Shown piece by piece: positions 10,775 to 21,166 of a DNA stretch of 64,000 nucleotides. How positions within the stretch are numbered: the first letter of the stretch is position 1; every line of letters starts with the position of its first letter. The translations under genes and the position numbers were made by a program. The notes below the pieces were generated by a model. It searched no databases and was not told the origin of the DNA. It saw only the letters and a program-made list of their open reading frames with translations. The stretch comes from Lineolata rhizophorae. Lineage: Eukaryota > Ascomycota > Dothideomycetes > Lineolatales > Lineolataceae. The stretch spans positions 317,997 to 381,996 of the forward strand of contig MU001682.1 of NCBI GenBank assembly GCA_010093515.1, written 5' to 3'.

Positions 10775-11362
10775 TTTTCTCTCGCTCTAGGCGTCACGGT
10801 GTTGAAGTGCGTATGGGCGGCTGGGCGGCTGAGTGAGCGGTACTTTGTCAGATTCATGCGGCGACCGCTTCTGCCGACGAATGTATCTATTATGTATCCT
10901 ATTCTCTGCGCCGATGCGACTCCTCAATGTATTAGACCGGTTCGCATACGATAGCTAAACCTAGTGGACCCGTTTAGGACGTCGAGAACGAGTTGCACAC
11001 TGCTGCGCACCGCCGCAGCCATATAAGCCGCGAGCTGCAGACCCGCCCGCCAGGTGCAGAGCCAGGCAGCTTCGGAGGCATGAGAAACCCAACGTCTGCA
11101 GCGGCACGACGCACCCGACATCACCGCGTCGCGGGCGGCGTGAGGTCATGCAACGAGGCCGGCGTTCCGCGCCTGGACCCGCTGCTGGCCGGGGCGCCTG
11201 GCCGGGTGTTCGCGTGCACCAGCCCCATGGGGCATGGCGGCGCCGCTGCGCTCCCCACTCTCCACCCGCCGCGGGGCGCGTATAAAGCTCGTTGCGCCTA
11301 CCCCGCCGGCCTCGCCCTCGCCCTTCCACCCCGTTCCCGCCCCGCCCCGACCCTTCGTCGCG
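10775..11362. other. Upstream region of GABA transaminase
   Basis: 588 bp between the LRR gene and the transaminase. Contains the TATA box listed separately; otherwise no gene. Confidence 0.5.
11281..11286 (+). promoter_or_regulatory. TATA box of GABA transaminase gene
   Basis: tataaa about 77 bp upstream of the start codon, flanked by GC-rich sequence. Clear TATA boxes are unusual among the genes of this window. Confidence 0.6.
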
Positions 11363-13136
11363 ATGCAGCCGGCCGTGAAAGCCTCGACCCAGCTGCGCCC
11401 TGCGGCGGTGGCGGCGTTCGCTGCGGCACGCCGCCGGCCCGCGGCCGCCCTACCCTCGCCGCGCCTCCGGTGCCTGGCTACTGCCGCGGCCGCGTCGGCG
11501 TCGGAACGTCGCGCCACAGAGCATCCGCTGTTCCCGCAAGAGGCCAAGGGGCCCGTTGTCAAGATGGAGATTCCGGGGCCCAATGGCAAGGCCGCCGCCA
11601 AGGAGCTCGAGGAGGTGTTCGACACGCGCAGCTTGAACATGGTGGCCGACTACTCGAAAAGCTTTGGCAACTAGTGAGACTTCCTCGGGGCATTGCCCTT
11701 CGCTGGCCGCTCCGGCCGCGGGACCACTTCAGTGTGCTGACTCTTAGAGATAGCATCGCCGATGTAGACGGCAACTTGCTGCTTGACGTGTGAGCCCGCC
11801 GTCGCCGGGCGTCGAGTCGCGGCCGACTCTAACGCTAACGTTCGGGTCGACACCAGGTACGCGCAGATAGCTTCCATCCCCGTCGGCTACAACAACCCGT
11901 CCCTCCTCGAGGTCGCCCGCAGCCCACAGATGGCAAGCGCCATCGTAAACCGTCCCGCGCTTGGAAATTTCCCGCAGCACGACTGGGCCGAGATCCTGAG
12001 CACCGGCATCCTCAAGGTCGCGCCCCGCGGCCTGGACCAGGTCTTCACGGCCCAATCAGGCTCCGACGCCAACGAGCTCGCCTATAAAGCGGCCTTCATG
12101 TGGAAGCGGCGCATGGAACGTGGTGGGGCCCACATCGACTTCACGCACGACGAGATCTCGTCGGCTATGAAGAACCAGATGCCGGGTGCGCCGCAGCTGT
12201 CGATCCTCTCCTTCTCATCTGCCTTTCATGGCCGCCTCTTCGGGTCCCTGAGCACCACGCGCTCGAAGCCCATCCACAAACTCGACATACCGGCCTTCAA
12301 CTGGCCACACGCGCCGTTCCCGCGGTGCAAGTATCCGTTGGACGAACACTCGGCCGACAACGCCGCCGAGGAGGCCCGCTGCCTCGAAGAGACGGAGCGC
12401 CTCATCAAGGAGTGGCCGCTCCCACCGGCGGCCGTGGTCGTGGAGCCCATCCAGTCCGAGGGCGGCGACAACCACGCCAGCCCGGCCTTCTTCCGCGAGC
12501 TGCGCCACTTGACGCGCAAGCACAACGTCCTGCTCATCGTGGACGAGGTGCAGACGGGCGTGGGCGCCACAGGCCGATTCTGGGCTCACGAGCACTGGGG
12601 CCTCGAGGACCCCCCGGACATGGTCACCTTCTCCAAGAAGGCCCAGACGGCGGGCTATTACTTCGGGAACGAGGATCTCCGGCCCAACAAGCCGTACCGC
12701 CAGTTCAACACGTGGATGGGCGACCCGGCGCGTGCCCTGCTGTTCCGTGGCATCATCGACGAGATCGAGCGGCTTGACCTCGTCTCCAACACGGCGGCGA
12801 CGGGCGAGTACGTCTACGAGGAGTTGCGTAAGCTGGCGGGGAAGTACCCGGGCGAGATCGGGAATCTGAGGGGCAAAGGGCAGGGCACCTTCATTGCTTG
12901 GGACAGTCCGCGCCGAGACGAGGTGCTGAAGCGGGCAAAGAGCTTTGGTATCAATGTTGGTGGGAGCGGGGAACGCGCCGTGCGGTTGAGGCCGATGCTC
13001 ATCTTTCAGAAGCATCATGGTGAGTTACTTTGCCTTGCCCTTTGGTCTTCTTGAGATTGTGTTTCCACCGAATCTGACCAATCACCTTGCAGCCGACGTT
13101 CTCCTCGATGGGCTCGAGAAGATCTTCAAGTCCTGA
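11363..13136 (+). CDS. gatA: 4-aminobutyrate aminotransferase, mitochondrial
   Basis: 517 aa in four exons: 11363-11673, 11754-11789, 11857-13019, 13093-13136. Transfers the amino group of GABA to 2-oxoglutarate in the GABA shunt, using PLP. The first ~40 residues are Arg/Ala-rich without acid (AAARRRPAAALPSPRLRC), a mitochondrial targeting sequence. Class-III aminotransferase marks: NYIADVDGNLLLDVYAQIAS, PLGNFPQHDWAE-type (RPALGNFPQHDWAE), SFSSAFHGRLFGSLS, VVVEPIQSEGGDNHAS, VDEVQTGVGATGRFWAHEHWG, and the PLP-lysine site TFSKKAQTAGYYF. Exon 2 is only 36 nt, and its acceptor (gatag) was fixed by the need for Tyr-Ile-Ala. Convergent with HIS1. Confidence 0.96.
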
Positions 13137-13446
13137 GATGATGCCAATCCACTTCCAAAACCACGTCAGCGATTCCACGCAGATATAATTATCAAAATGC
13201 TTTCTGCCTGCACGTGATTTTCAACTACCTAAAATTTACCGGCATTTCCTTTTCCATTGTGTCGTTTGCTGCCCAATTTCAGAAACTTTTATTTGTTGCG
13301 TGCTTAGTAGGTCTATCATCCTTTACTACCACCACCTAGGCCGAATTAAAGTCTAGCTTTTTGTTAGGGATACCTTGGGCGCCACAGAGATCTACATGAA
13401 CGTCAAAATGGCCAAAAGTAGCGAGATAGGATAGTGAACAGAACAA
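13137..13446. other. Intergenic, convergent 3' ends
   Basis: AT-rich 3' flank of the transaminase and HIS1. A CACGTGA lies at 13211-13217. No gene seen. Confidence 0.5.
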
Positions 13447-14672
13447 TTATGCTTGAGTCCTCGAATTGTCGATCTTCGTGACTAAAATGTCGCACGCCCC
13501 TAGCGCATCCAATTCATCCATCACCACGGCAATGTCCTTGCGTGTCACCATGACGTTGACGGCCACCCACCCCGACTCTTCGAGCGGGTTGATTGTTGGA
13601 GCACGTTTGCCAGGGGTGATTTTGCACGCTTGATCGAGCTTGGACCGCTCGACGTTATAAACGCAAAGGACGTATTTTTGAGCAGCTGGCGCGCTTCAGT
13701 CAGCAACGGGCCCCGCGCGCTGAAGTTCGTGTAAGTTGAACGGAAACGCAGTCTCTTACTAATGACGCCGCGAATCCGCGACGCGATTTTGTCGACGAGC
13801 TTGGGGTCGGACGGTCGCTTCGACTTGACGAGGACGGCCGTGCTGTCCAAGACAGTGGCAATGGCCTTGAGGCCTGCGGCTTGCATGGTGGCGCCGGACT
13901 CTACGAGTGAGGCGTCAGCGCGCCGACGTTGAAGGTGGGAGACGGCGACACGGAAACGTACCGACGAGGTCAACGATGCCGTTCGCCACGCCGAGCGCGC
14001 ACGCCGCCTCGACGCTTCCTCCCACGTACTTGACCGTCGTGCGTAGCCTGGGCTTCTCCTCGGCGGCGCCTTCCAGGTCCCTGAAGTATGCCTCGGTCAG
14101 GTTGGTGAAGCTCGTGACGATGGTGCGCCCGACCAGCTCCTCGGGGCGATGGATGCTCCCCTTGGCGGGAACCTGGACCTGGAGCTTGCAGCCGCCGAAG
14201 CCGAGGTCGAGCACCTCCTCGACGCCCGTCGTCGGCGTCGGCGGCGTACCGGCCTCGTGCTCGGCGACCTGGTCGCGGCCCGTGATGCCGAGGTCAACGC
14301 GGCCCTCGCCGACGAAGGTGGGGATGTCGGCGGCAGGGAGGAAGACGAGGCCCATGGGCAGGTTCTTAACGAGGGCTATGTCGGCGCGCGTGTGGCGGTG
14401 GTATTGGATGTCGCTGCCGGACAGGAGGTCGAGGCAGGCCTGGTGGAGGCGGCCCTCTGCGTCGCGGCGGGGTCAGCATCCGGGCGACAGGCATCGGCTG
14501 GCGGCTAGGAGCAAGGCGAGGGGAGCTTAGGGTTTTGCGGTGTCGACGTACTCTTGGGCACGGCAAAGAGCAGCCGGCCGTCGAGGCTGCGGAGGCGCGG
14601 TTAGCTAGTCGGCGGCGGCGACGCGCCGCGTGGTGAGGGAGACTGGGCGTACCTTTCGGCCAATTCCATCAT
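13447..14672 (-). CDS. HIS1: ATP phosphoribosyltransferase (first step of histidine synthesis)
   Basis: 309 aa in five exons, in order of reading: 14672-14653, 14586-14552, 14456-13962, 13900-13760, 13685-13447. Condenses ATP with PRPP. The product begins MMELAESLDGRLLFAVPKKGRL, the typical long-form HisG start, then has DIALVKNLPMGLVFLPAADIP, EGRVDLGITGRDQV, the PRPP-side region TIVTSFTNLTEAYFRDLE and GGSVEAACALGVANGIVDLV. The last exon (TAQKYVLCVYNVERS to the end) is the regulatory ACT-like domain that binds histidine for feedback inhibition. The first two coding exons are only 20 and 35 nt. Divergent from RPS28. Confidence 0.95.
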
Positions 14673-15026
14673 GGCGGCCCCGACTCGTGAGAACAGGGCG
14701 GAGGCGGAGGCGGATGGCGGGTGGAGGACGGAGAATGGAGCATGGTGAGTCGAGGGAGAGCGCGGCGGAGTGCGGGCGGCTCCGAGACCGGCCAAAGGCG
14801 GCCGTGCGGCTCTGTGGGCTGCGGGGCCAGCGGCCGGGCCCTTTGAGGCTCGCCCCTCTCTCGCTAAACGCCGGCGCGCTGCCCACACAAGCTCGGGCGC
14901 ATTTTTGGCCGCCGCCCGACGACGATTCCTCTCCTCCTCCACCGCGACCACCAGCTCGACCACCAGCGCAGTCACCTCCTCCCAACACCCTCGTCGCGAG
15001 CAGCCAACGCACATCGCGCTCTCGCT
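14673..15026. other. Divergent promoter, HIS1 and RPS28
   Basis: 354 bp shared promoter. Pyrimidine-rich stretches precede the RPS28 start. No gene. Confidence 0.5.
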
Positions 15027-15356
15027 ATGGATTCCACAAAGGTCCCCGTCAAGCTCGTCAAGGTCACCCGCGTCCTGGGCCGCACCGGTGCGTTCCTCGG
15101 CCACCTCTCTCCTCCGCGTCCGGCTGCTAATGATCTCTTCCCGCGCAGGCTCCCGCGGCGGCGTCACCCAGGTCCGCGTCGAGTTCATGGACGACACTAC
15201 GCGCAGCATCATCCGCAACGTCAAGGGTCCTGGTATGCCCCCCCTTGTCCGTCCCTGTGGTCCTGCTGCTAACCTGTGCGCCGCTTCGCCGCAGTGCGCG
15301 AAAACGACATCCTTTGTCTGCTAGAGTCGGAGCGCGAGGCCAGGAGACTGAGATAG
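15027..15356 (+). CDS. RPS28: 40S ribosomal protein S28
   Basis: 68 aa, the normal length, in three exons: 15027-15087, 15149-15232, 15295-15356. Sequence from [21 protein letters not shown] through [30 protein letters not shown] to the end [10 protein letters not shown] is the near-invariant eS28. It sits at the mRNA exit of the small subunit. Two introns in a 207-nt reading frame fit the habit of fungal ribosomal genes. Both introns are GT-AG and fall in glycine/valine codons. Confidence 0.98.
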
Positions 15357-15761
15357 TGGCACCAACTGTGCATGAGGCTTTAGCGAGCGCGTGATTCTCA
15401 TCTTCACTTTGCTTGGGGCTGGACGCGGCGAATGGATGCATATCCGGCGGCCCCACCGTGACCGCTGCTGACCTTCTCCAATCAGAATTCAAACCCTTTT
15501 GCTTCCTGCTGCAGCCGCGCGACCACATTGTCATGTGATAGCAGCCGTCGCCGCCCTCTGTGACCTTCCGTGACTACCCGCTCACAGTTTCTGAGAAAGA
15601 GTAGTCGATATGGGCTCGAATCAATGGTATTGACAAGCTATGCTACAGTGTTGGAAGCTCAATCCGGGGCCGCCGCCCTGTGTAATAGCAATACTTTCCG
15701 CCGCTAGGCGCAATCGCTGGGGACTTCCCGGTCCAACGTGCCTGGTGCCGTGTGACGCGGC
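15357..15761. other. Intergenic, convergent 3' ends
   Basis: 405 bp between RPS28 and the unrecognised gene to its right. Nothing distinct seen. Confidence 0.5.
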
Positions 15762-18079
15762 TCAGAACTTGATCCCGGAAAATTCCTCCCACAGGGCAAT
15801 CAAGGGAATCTCATGCTTCAGTTGGCGAAAATGGCTGCTGTTGTGAATCACAAATCTTCTAAAGGTTTGGTCTAGCTTCCGCTCTCGAAACCTGCGCCAA
15901 GGTATCCGAAACGCTCGAAACATTTCGAAGTGAAGCTCTTGCAACGAGCGCCCATACTCTAATTTCATTTGCGTAATTCGCCCGTTAAGCTGACCAGCGT
16001 CATAGTGCTCGAAGCTCTCACACACCGCTGGATGTAGCCTTACGTCGGTCTGAAGTTTCCTGATAAAAGCGGATACGAACTCGCCGCAGCTCCGATCCAA
16101 GGTCATTCCGCGCGGCTTCAAATAATTCAACGTCGAAGTGTTGCTCTGCGTCTATTAGCGACTGGGAACCGGAGCGATCGGTGTGGTCGCCACCGCAGCT
16201 TAGGCGGTGGAGATGTTAAGCTGAGAACTTACTGGGGCCATGTATATGAACATGAAGGAGCACCGCTTGAGTTCCGGGAAGGCATTCCAGTTGTGGCCAA
16301 TGAGCGGACGAAGAATGCTTTCGATTCCATGCCGTACATTGTGCTCATTGAACGGCGTCAGTTTGAAAGTGGACTTGATTGATGACCCCAGAGCGTAATC
16401 GTCCTCCAACTCGAGATCCACAACGTTGTCATCCTCGTCAAACCCCACTGTATCCCACTGTTGCATTTGTTAGACCGAGATATTTTGCGAAGCAAATTCA
16501 GTGCAGGGGTTTACTTACATCGAATTCGCTGCGGCTGCGACGCTCAACCAGGGCCCAGATAATCTGACATGCAACTGAGTCGGCGTCCGTTTGATGGAAT
16601 GTCTGATCGTGGCCGAGGAGGAGATCCACGATAGGGGTCTTCGTTTCGGTTTCGTCCTTGTTTAAGTGAGCATGGGAGCAACACGGAGGAAATGAAGATA
16701 AAAGCGGGCTCCGCGCGTCACCGTTGACGGGGGCGGCGGTGAGGTTGAGGGGAAGCACGTACGTCTAGAACGTCGTCATCTGGGTGAAAGGTAGGTGCCT
16801 TATCGCCATCACCGTCTTCATCCTCGCTAGAGTGGTCACGGGATTCATGCGGTCGGACGGTTTTAGGCGCGGGCTCAAGTTGAGGGTTACGATACGTGCC
16901 GGATTGCTTCCAATCTCCTCCATCGCTTTTGGTTCTAGTGTCTTTCTGGCCCCTTTCCGCGCTCGACCGCGGCACAAAGTCCCCGAACATCGACGCCGCA
17001 AAGCCATGACTCTAAGCGTGTGTCAGCCGTGCTCCCGACGTATTGAGTAAATTTCTTTTTTTTTGCGAACCTCGCCGTCCTCGCTTTCGGACCCCTCGTC
17101 CACCGATACCTCCGGCGAGCCGGAAAGAAAGGCGAGATTGCCGTCCCGCAATCGCCTGAATTGAGAATCAAGCAAGGCCATTTTAGCAGGAGGCAGCAAG
17201 AAATATTTGTTCAGGATGAAGTCCCACAATTCGTCATCCGAGACCAGCGTGCCATACTTCTCCCTCATTGCTGAGTAGTTCCGAATGGCGAACAGATCAG
17301 TCCCGTCCCGGATGAAGCCATTCAGTTCTTTCGTCCCATTGTCCGCAAAAACCTCACCAATGTCAAGTTCCCGCGGATGTACGGCCGGTCTCACCCTGTC
17401 GAACGCGAGATTGCCGGCCGGGATGTATTTGACGCCGTCTTCGAGGATCTGTTGCCGTCCCACAGAAGACGCTGCCTGGCTAGGCTCGACAGGTGGAACA
17501 CAGAGACGGGAGCGGACGGGATAGATCGCAGGTGCGGTCGTTGACCCGACTCCCACCGCCTTTATTTCGCCTCCAGATTCTGCTGAAGTCGAAGGCGCAG
17601 TCCAGGTATCGCCATTAACCGCGTTCGCCGAAGCATGCCCGTTGCCAGTCGGCGTTAGAGCACCGTGCTTGAGGGCTGACAAGGCCGAGCGGCATTTGAC
17701 GGTGCTAGCTGGAGCATGGTCCCCGAACTCGTTGATCGTGTAGAACTCGCTTGCATTCTTCGCTATTTGTGCCACGGCCGCCCTTCGCTGCTTTGAGTCG
17801 TGGACTTTCGAAGCTAGCGGTGCCGTAGAAACACCGTGGAAGGCATCGATCAAGAAGACAGAGTCATGCGCGAGCAAGCTTTCCTCCGATGATAGCTCAT
17901 GGAAGCACCCGCGGATCTTGCGGGCCGGGCCGTCGTCGAAAATGGACAGCCCATCCGAGATCTGAGGGCGTCAGAAGCTTGGGAAGCGGGATGGGGAGGG
18001 CAAGACGCACCTCCTTCCGCTTCCCGTTCAATCTAGAGTGCGTCGCACCGAGAGTGCACTCCATGTGTGTGGTGGTCAT
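15762..18079 (-). CDS. Unrecognised 653-aa protein, six exons
   Basis: Exons in reading order: 18079-18011, 17961-17071, 17011-16763, 16656-16519, 16457-16233, 16151-15762. Every junction keeps the frame and the total is exactly 654 codons, so the gene is probably real and intact. Residues 1-140 look folded (SDGLSIFDDGPARKIRGC, ESLLAHDSVFLIDAFHG). Residues 150-220 are Ser/Thr/Pro-rich. Residues 230-320 are folded again (DELWDFILNKYFLLPPAK). Then come acidic stretches (SEDEDGDGD, FDEDDNVVDLELEDD). The last 130 residues are helical and basic (EYGRSLQELHFEMFRAFRIPWRRFR). Only one donor is weak: gttcgc at 17070. No signal peptide or membrane segment. I recognise no family; a nuclear role would be a guess. 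Divergent from MED7 across 269 bp. Confidence 0.72.
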
Positions 18080-18348
18080 GTCACCGGTGACGACGACAAC
18101 AGTGATGATAAAAGGGACGGCAATAGAGACGTCGGTGGAAGGGACTTATGATTGTGACGATGATGACTATATTGTTGATTGTGATTGTGATTAGGCGGCC
18201 ACAGGCCGTAGCTGGTTTCTGCCAAGCATCGTGGTGGGGGCTTCCTGGGCGACCAGAGGCGCGCGGGGCACGCGCGATCACGTGGGCCGCATCTGAGCTG
18301 CGCTCTCACGTCGCCCGGCGTCCGCGCAGCTGCGCCTCCACCGCCGCC
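18080..18348. promoter_or_regulatory. Divergent promoter with TCACGTG and short GATTGT repeats
   Basis: 269 bp between the unrecognised gene and MED7. Has a TCACGTG at 18278-18284 and a short run of gattgt units at 18177-18192. Confidence 0.4.
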
Positions 18349-19181
18349 ATGGCCGACGACGACGACCAGGCCAACGCTCTGCGCTCCACCTACCCGGCCC
18401 CGCCGCCCTTCTACCGCTACTTCACCCCGAGCAATGTCGCCCGCGCGGCCGCTCTCACCGAAGCCGCCGGCGCCGACGACGGGGCCCCGCCGCGGCTGCC
18501 GCCCGACCTACGCTTCCTCGTGCCGCCGGAGCCACCGACCGACAAGTACTTCTGCTTCGGCGAAGCTAAGGACGTGCGCACGCTCCTTTCCTCCGGCGCT
18601 CGCCGCCGCCGCCGCCGCCGCCGCCACCGCCGATGCTGACCATCGCCCGCCAGGCACACGAACGCATTTACTCGCTGAAGGAGCAGGAGCTCGAGCAGCT
18701 CTACGAGTCGCCCGAAGCATCGCCAGCCGGCGCTACCGCCGCACGCCCAAGCGCCGGCGTCCAGCCCGAAGAGACGAGGGAACGCGCCTTCCAGCTGAAG
18801 AAGATGGTCAAGGCGATCCTGCTCAACTACCTCGAGCTCGTCGCCATCCTAGCGGTCAACCCGGCCCACTTCGTCGACAAGATCAACCACCTCACGTGGC
18901 TGTTCCTCAACGCCCACGCCCTCATCAACAAGTACCGCCCGCACCAGGAGCGCGAGACGCTCATCCTGATGATGGAGGAGGAGCTGGAGATGAAGCGCGC
19001 CGAGGTTGACGCTGTCAAGCGCATGAAGGACAAGGTGGAAGGCGTGTTGGACGCGCTGGCCAAGGACGTGCCGGACGCGGCGCTGTTGCTGGACGATATA
19101 GAGCGAGACCCGAGTACAGATTCGCGTCGGCAGGGCCCCATTGCAGTTTGGGAGGGTATGGATGCCGACATAGCATTCTAA
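18349..19181 (+). CDS. MED7: Mediator complex subunit 7
   Basis: 250 aa from exons 18349-18573 and 18654-19181. Med7 is a middle-module subunit that hinges Mediator with Med21. Diagnostic N-terminus: STYPAPPPFYRYFTPSNVAR and LVPPEPPTDKYFCFGEAKD, followed by LEQLYES. The middle motif ILLNYLELVAILAVNPAHF plus KINHLTWLFLNAHALINKYRPHQ is the strongest match. A long coiled coil follows (EELEMKRAEVDAVKRMKDKVEGVLDAL). The 80-bp intron (gtgcgc...cgccag) contains a GCC trinucleotide run; reading through it would give an Arg-rich tail and a stop, so splicing is needed. Confidence 0.92.
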
Positions 19182-19612
19182 GCATTCTAGGAGTAGCTAC
19201 GACAGCAATGAAATCTAAGTTTTGGAGCTGGCCAAAAAAGCTAGATACATTGTCTCCCAAATCACCCGGCCAACGTGCACCACCACGCCGGTCCTCCAGA
19301 CAGGTTGTTTACCCACGCGCTCAATTTGGTATTTGGTTTTAGGAAGCTAGCAAGCGAAGGGAGGTGAATCCCGATACCATGAGGAAGGAAGCATAGATAC
19401 TAGTAATGCATTGCTACCCGTACATTTCAACCTCGCGCCCTTTCCGTAAATTCACACAGGCACCAGGCCGGAAAATAAAAACAAGATCGCCGCTTACGAC
19501 TCGCCCACGCGAGGGGGGCTGCTGGAGCGATCCTTATTATTAAACGGGCTCAAGCTGCGCCTGCTACAAAGTTAACCCTTGGCACGAGTGCCTATGGGAA
19601 GAGGGACTGCGC
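19182..19612. other. Intergenic, convergent 3' ends
   Basis: 431 bp, AT-richer, between MED7 and the protease stop codons. No gene seen. Confidence 0.5.
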
Positions 19613-20721
19613 TCACGATCTCCTCCGCTCGCCTTCCTTGCGGAAGCTCTCAATCGTCTTCAGCATCTCCTTCCTACCCTGCCAGGCGTTGAGCTGCCTG
19701 TCCCCCATGGTCATACTGATCTTCCCCCTCGCGTCGGTGAGGAGCAACCGCTTCAGCAGGAGGTGCTTCATCAAAATGCAGACGAACACGCCGCAGTCAG
19801 AGCCGTTGTCCTGCTGTGGGGAGTCCTCCATCTCCATGAATCTCAGGGGCTTCCGGATGAGCTGCTCCAGCTTCCGAGTCGCCGACATGGCGTCGATCTT
19901 GTTGCACGAGGCGAGCGAGTCGTAGTGGAAGGCGACGCCGTCGATGATGCTTACGAGGAGGAGACTCCAGTGGGTGCCTCCGGCCTGGTCGACGCTGTGT
20001 TTGTCATTCACCGGCAAGAAGACGTGCGTCGTCTTGGAGAGATCCGGCAGCGCCGTCTTGAGTGCCCTGATGTCGTTTTCGAACATGAGGAGGTATGTCA
20101 TGACGGGTCGCAGGAGGATGATGTTGGCTTCCGGAAACTCCTTCTTGAGCTTCTCTTGCTCGAGGTACCTTTTTAGCTATAGGTAAGCACTGCCTTCGCT
20201 CGGGACGCCGTCTGGGCACTCACTCGCACCAGAATTGGATGGCCTGCGCGACGAAGTTAGCAAAACAGCCGGCCGGAGAGACAGAGCAGCCCCGGAGCGG
20301 GGGGGTCCCAGGCGCCTTGCATTGTCGGTCAGCCAGTCATCCTTGATGCTGTCGATGTCCTCCCTCGTGACTGATGGCAGGTTAGCGAGAAGCAGCATGA
20401 AGACGCTCGCGAGGGGAGCATGGCCCGCGACCGGCGGGCGTCACCTACGGCGCGTGTCGTAGTCTGCGAGCGGTCAGCATGGGTTCGACGGCGGCGGGAG
20501 AGTCGGCGGAAAGGGGACACGGGGCGCTTACAGCTGAGGTAGGCATCTTCGGGAGAAAGCTGGAGGAAGGGCGCGAGCACAGGGGGTTAGCGTCAGCAGC
20601 CTCTGGCGGCACGGCAGCGAGCGGGGGCGGGCGGGGCTCGGCGGGGAGGGGCTGGCGGAGTGCGTACCCGGTCACCGAAGTGCTTGCTCACCTTGCCCTT
20701 GAACGGATGGAAGCTGGACAT
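19613..20721 (-). CDS. NEDD8-specific cysteine protease (SENP8/Ulp1 family)
   Basis: 240 aa in six exons read 20721-20668, 20559-20532, 20463-20449, 20370-20321, 20243-20224, 20168-19613. Product begins MSSFHPFKGKVSKHFGDR and runs on with LSPEDAYLSYYDTRLTRED, DSIKDDWLTDN and AIQFWCEYLEQEKL, the layout of SENP8/Nep deneddylases (LTxxDxxxLxxxxWLTDNxIxFWxEYLE). C48 catalytic residues are present: His in GGTHWSLLLV, Asp in HYDS, Gln in QQDNGSDCG, and the nucleophile Cys in SDCGVFVC. It would process NEDD8 or remove it from proteins other than cullins. Exons 2, 3 and 5 are only 28, 15 and 20 nt. The intron after DNA codon AAT (20320-20244) has a GC donor (aat|gcaagg). Confidence 0.88.
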
Positions 20722-21166
20722 GGCGGCTTGGGAGGGCGCGCCGGCGGCGGCCAAGGACGAGACTGGATGGAAGGGCGAAGGGGCGGGCGCGTGGCGGCGG
20801 GCGGACTATCGCGGCGGTGGTGCTGCGTCGCGGCGGGGCACGGGTGGGCGCCGGCCAGGCTCGCAGGCCGACGCCCGGCGGCGACGCCTCAGCCGCCGGC
20901 CGCACGTGATCACACCCGGGGCCGCACATCGCGCCGGCCTCAGAACAACATGCGCGCCGAGTCGAGCGGGGATCCTCCGTATCATTGCATGTGCCAGGCC
21001 TCGGCGCTCCGAGCTAGCTATCTAGGTACGTACATGGTCTCCAAGACCCTACGCTTCCGCCAACGCGCAAAAGTTGGGTGCCGGCCGTTCCAGCCGCACC
21101 CGCCGCCGCCGCCTACCCCCGTCCACATGGGCAGAGCCGGACGTCCCGCCCGCCGAGAAAGCCGCC
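20722..21166. other. Upstream region of the NEDD8 protease
   Basis: 445 bp, GC-rich near the protease start; CACGTGA at 20903-20909. No gene seen. Confidence 0.5.

Noticed and set aside
12215-13018. 267-codon minus-strand frame over the GABA transaminase
   Set aside because: Antisense shadow of the conserved enzyme.
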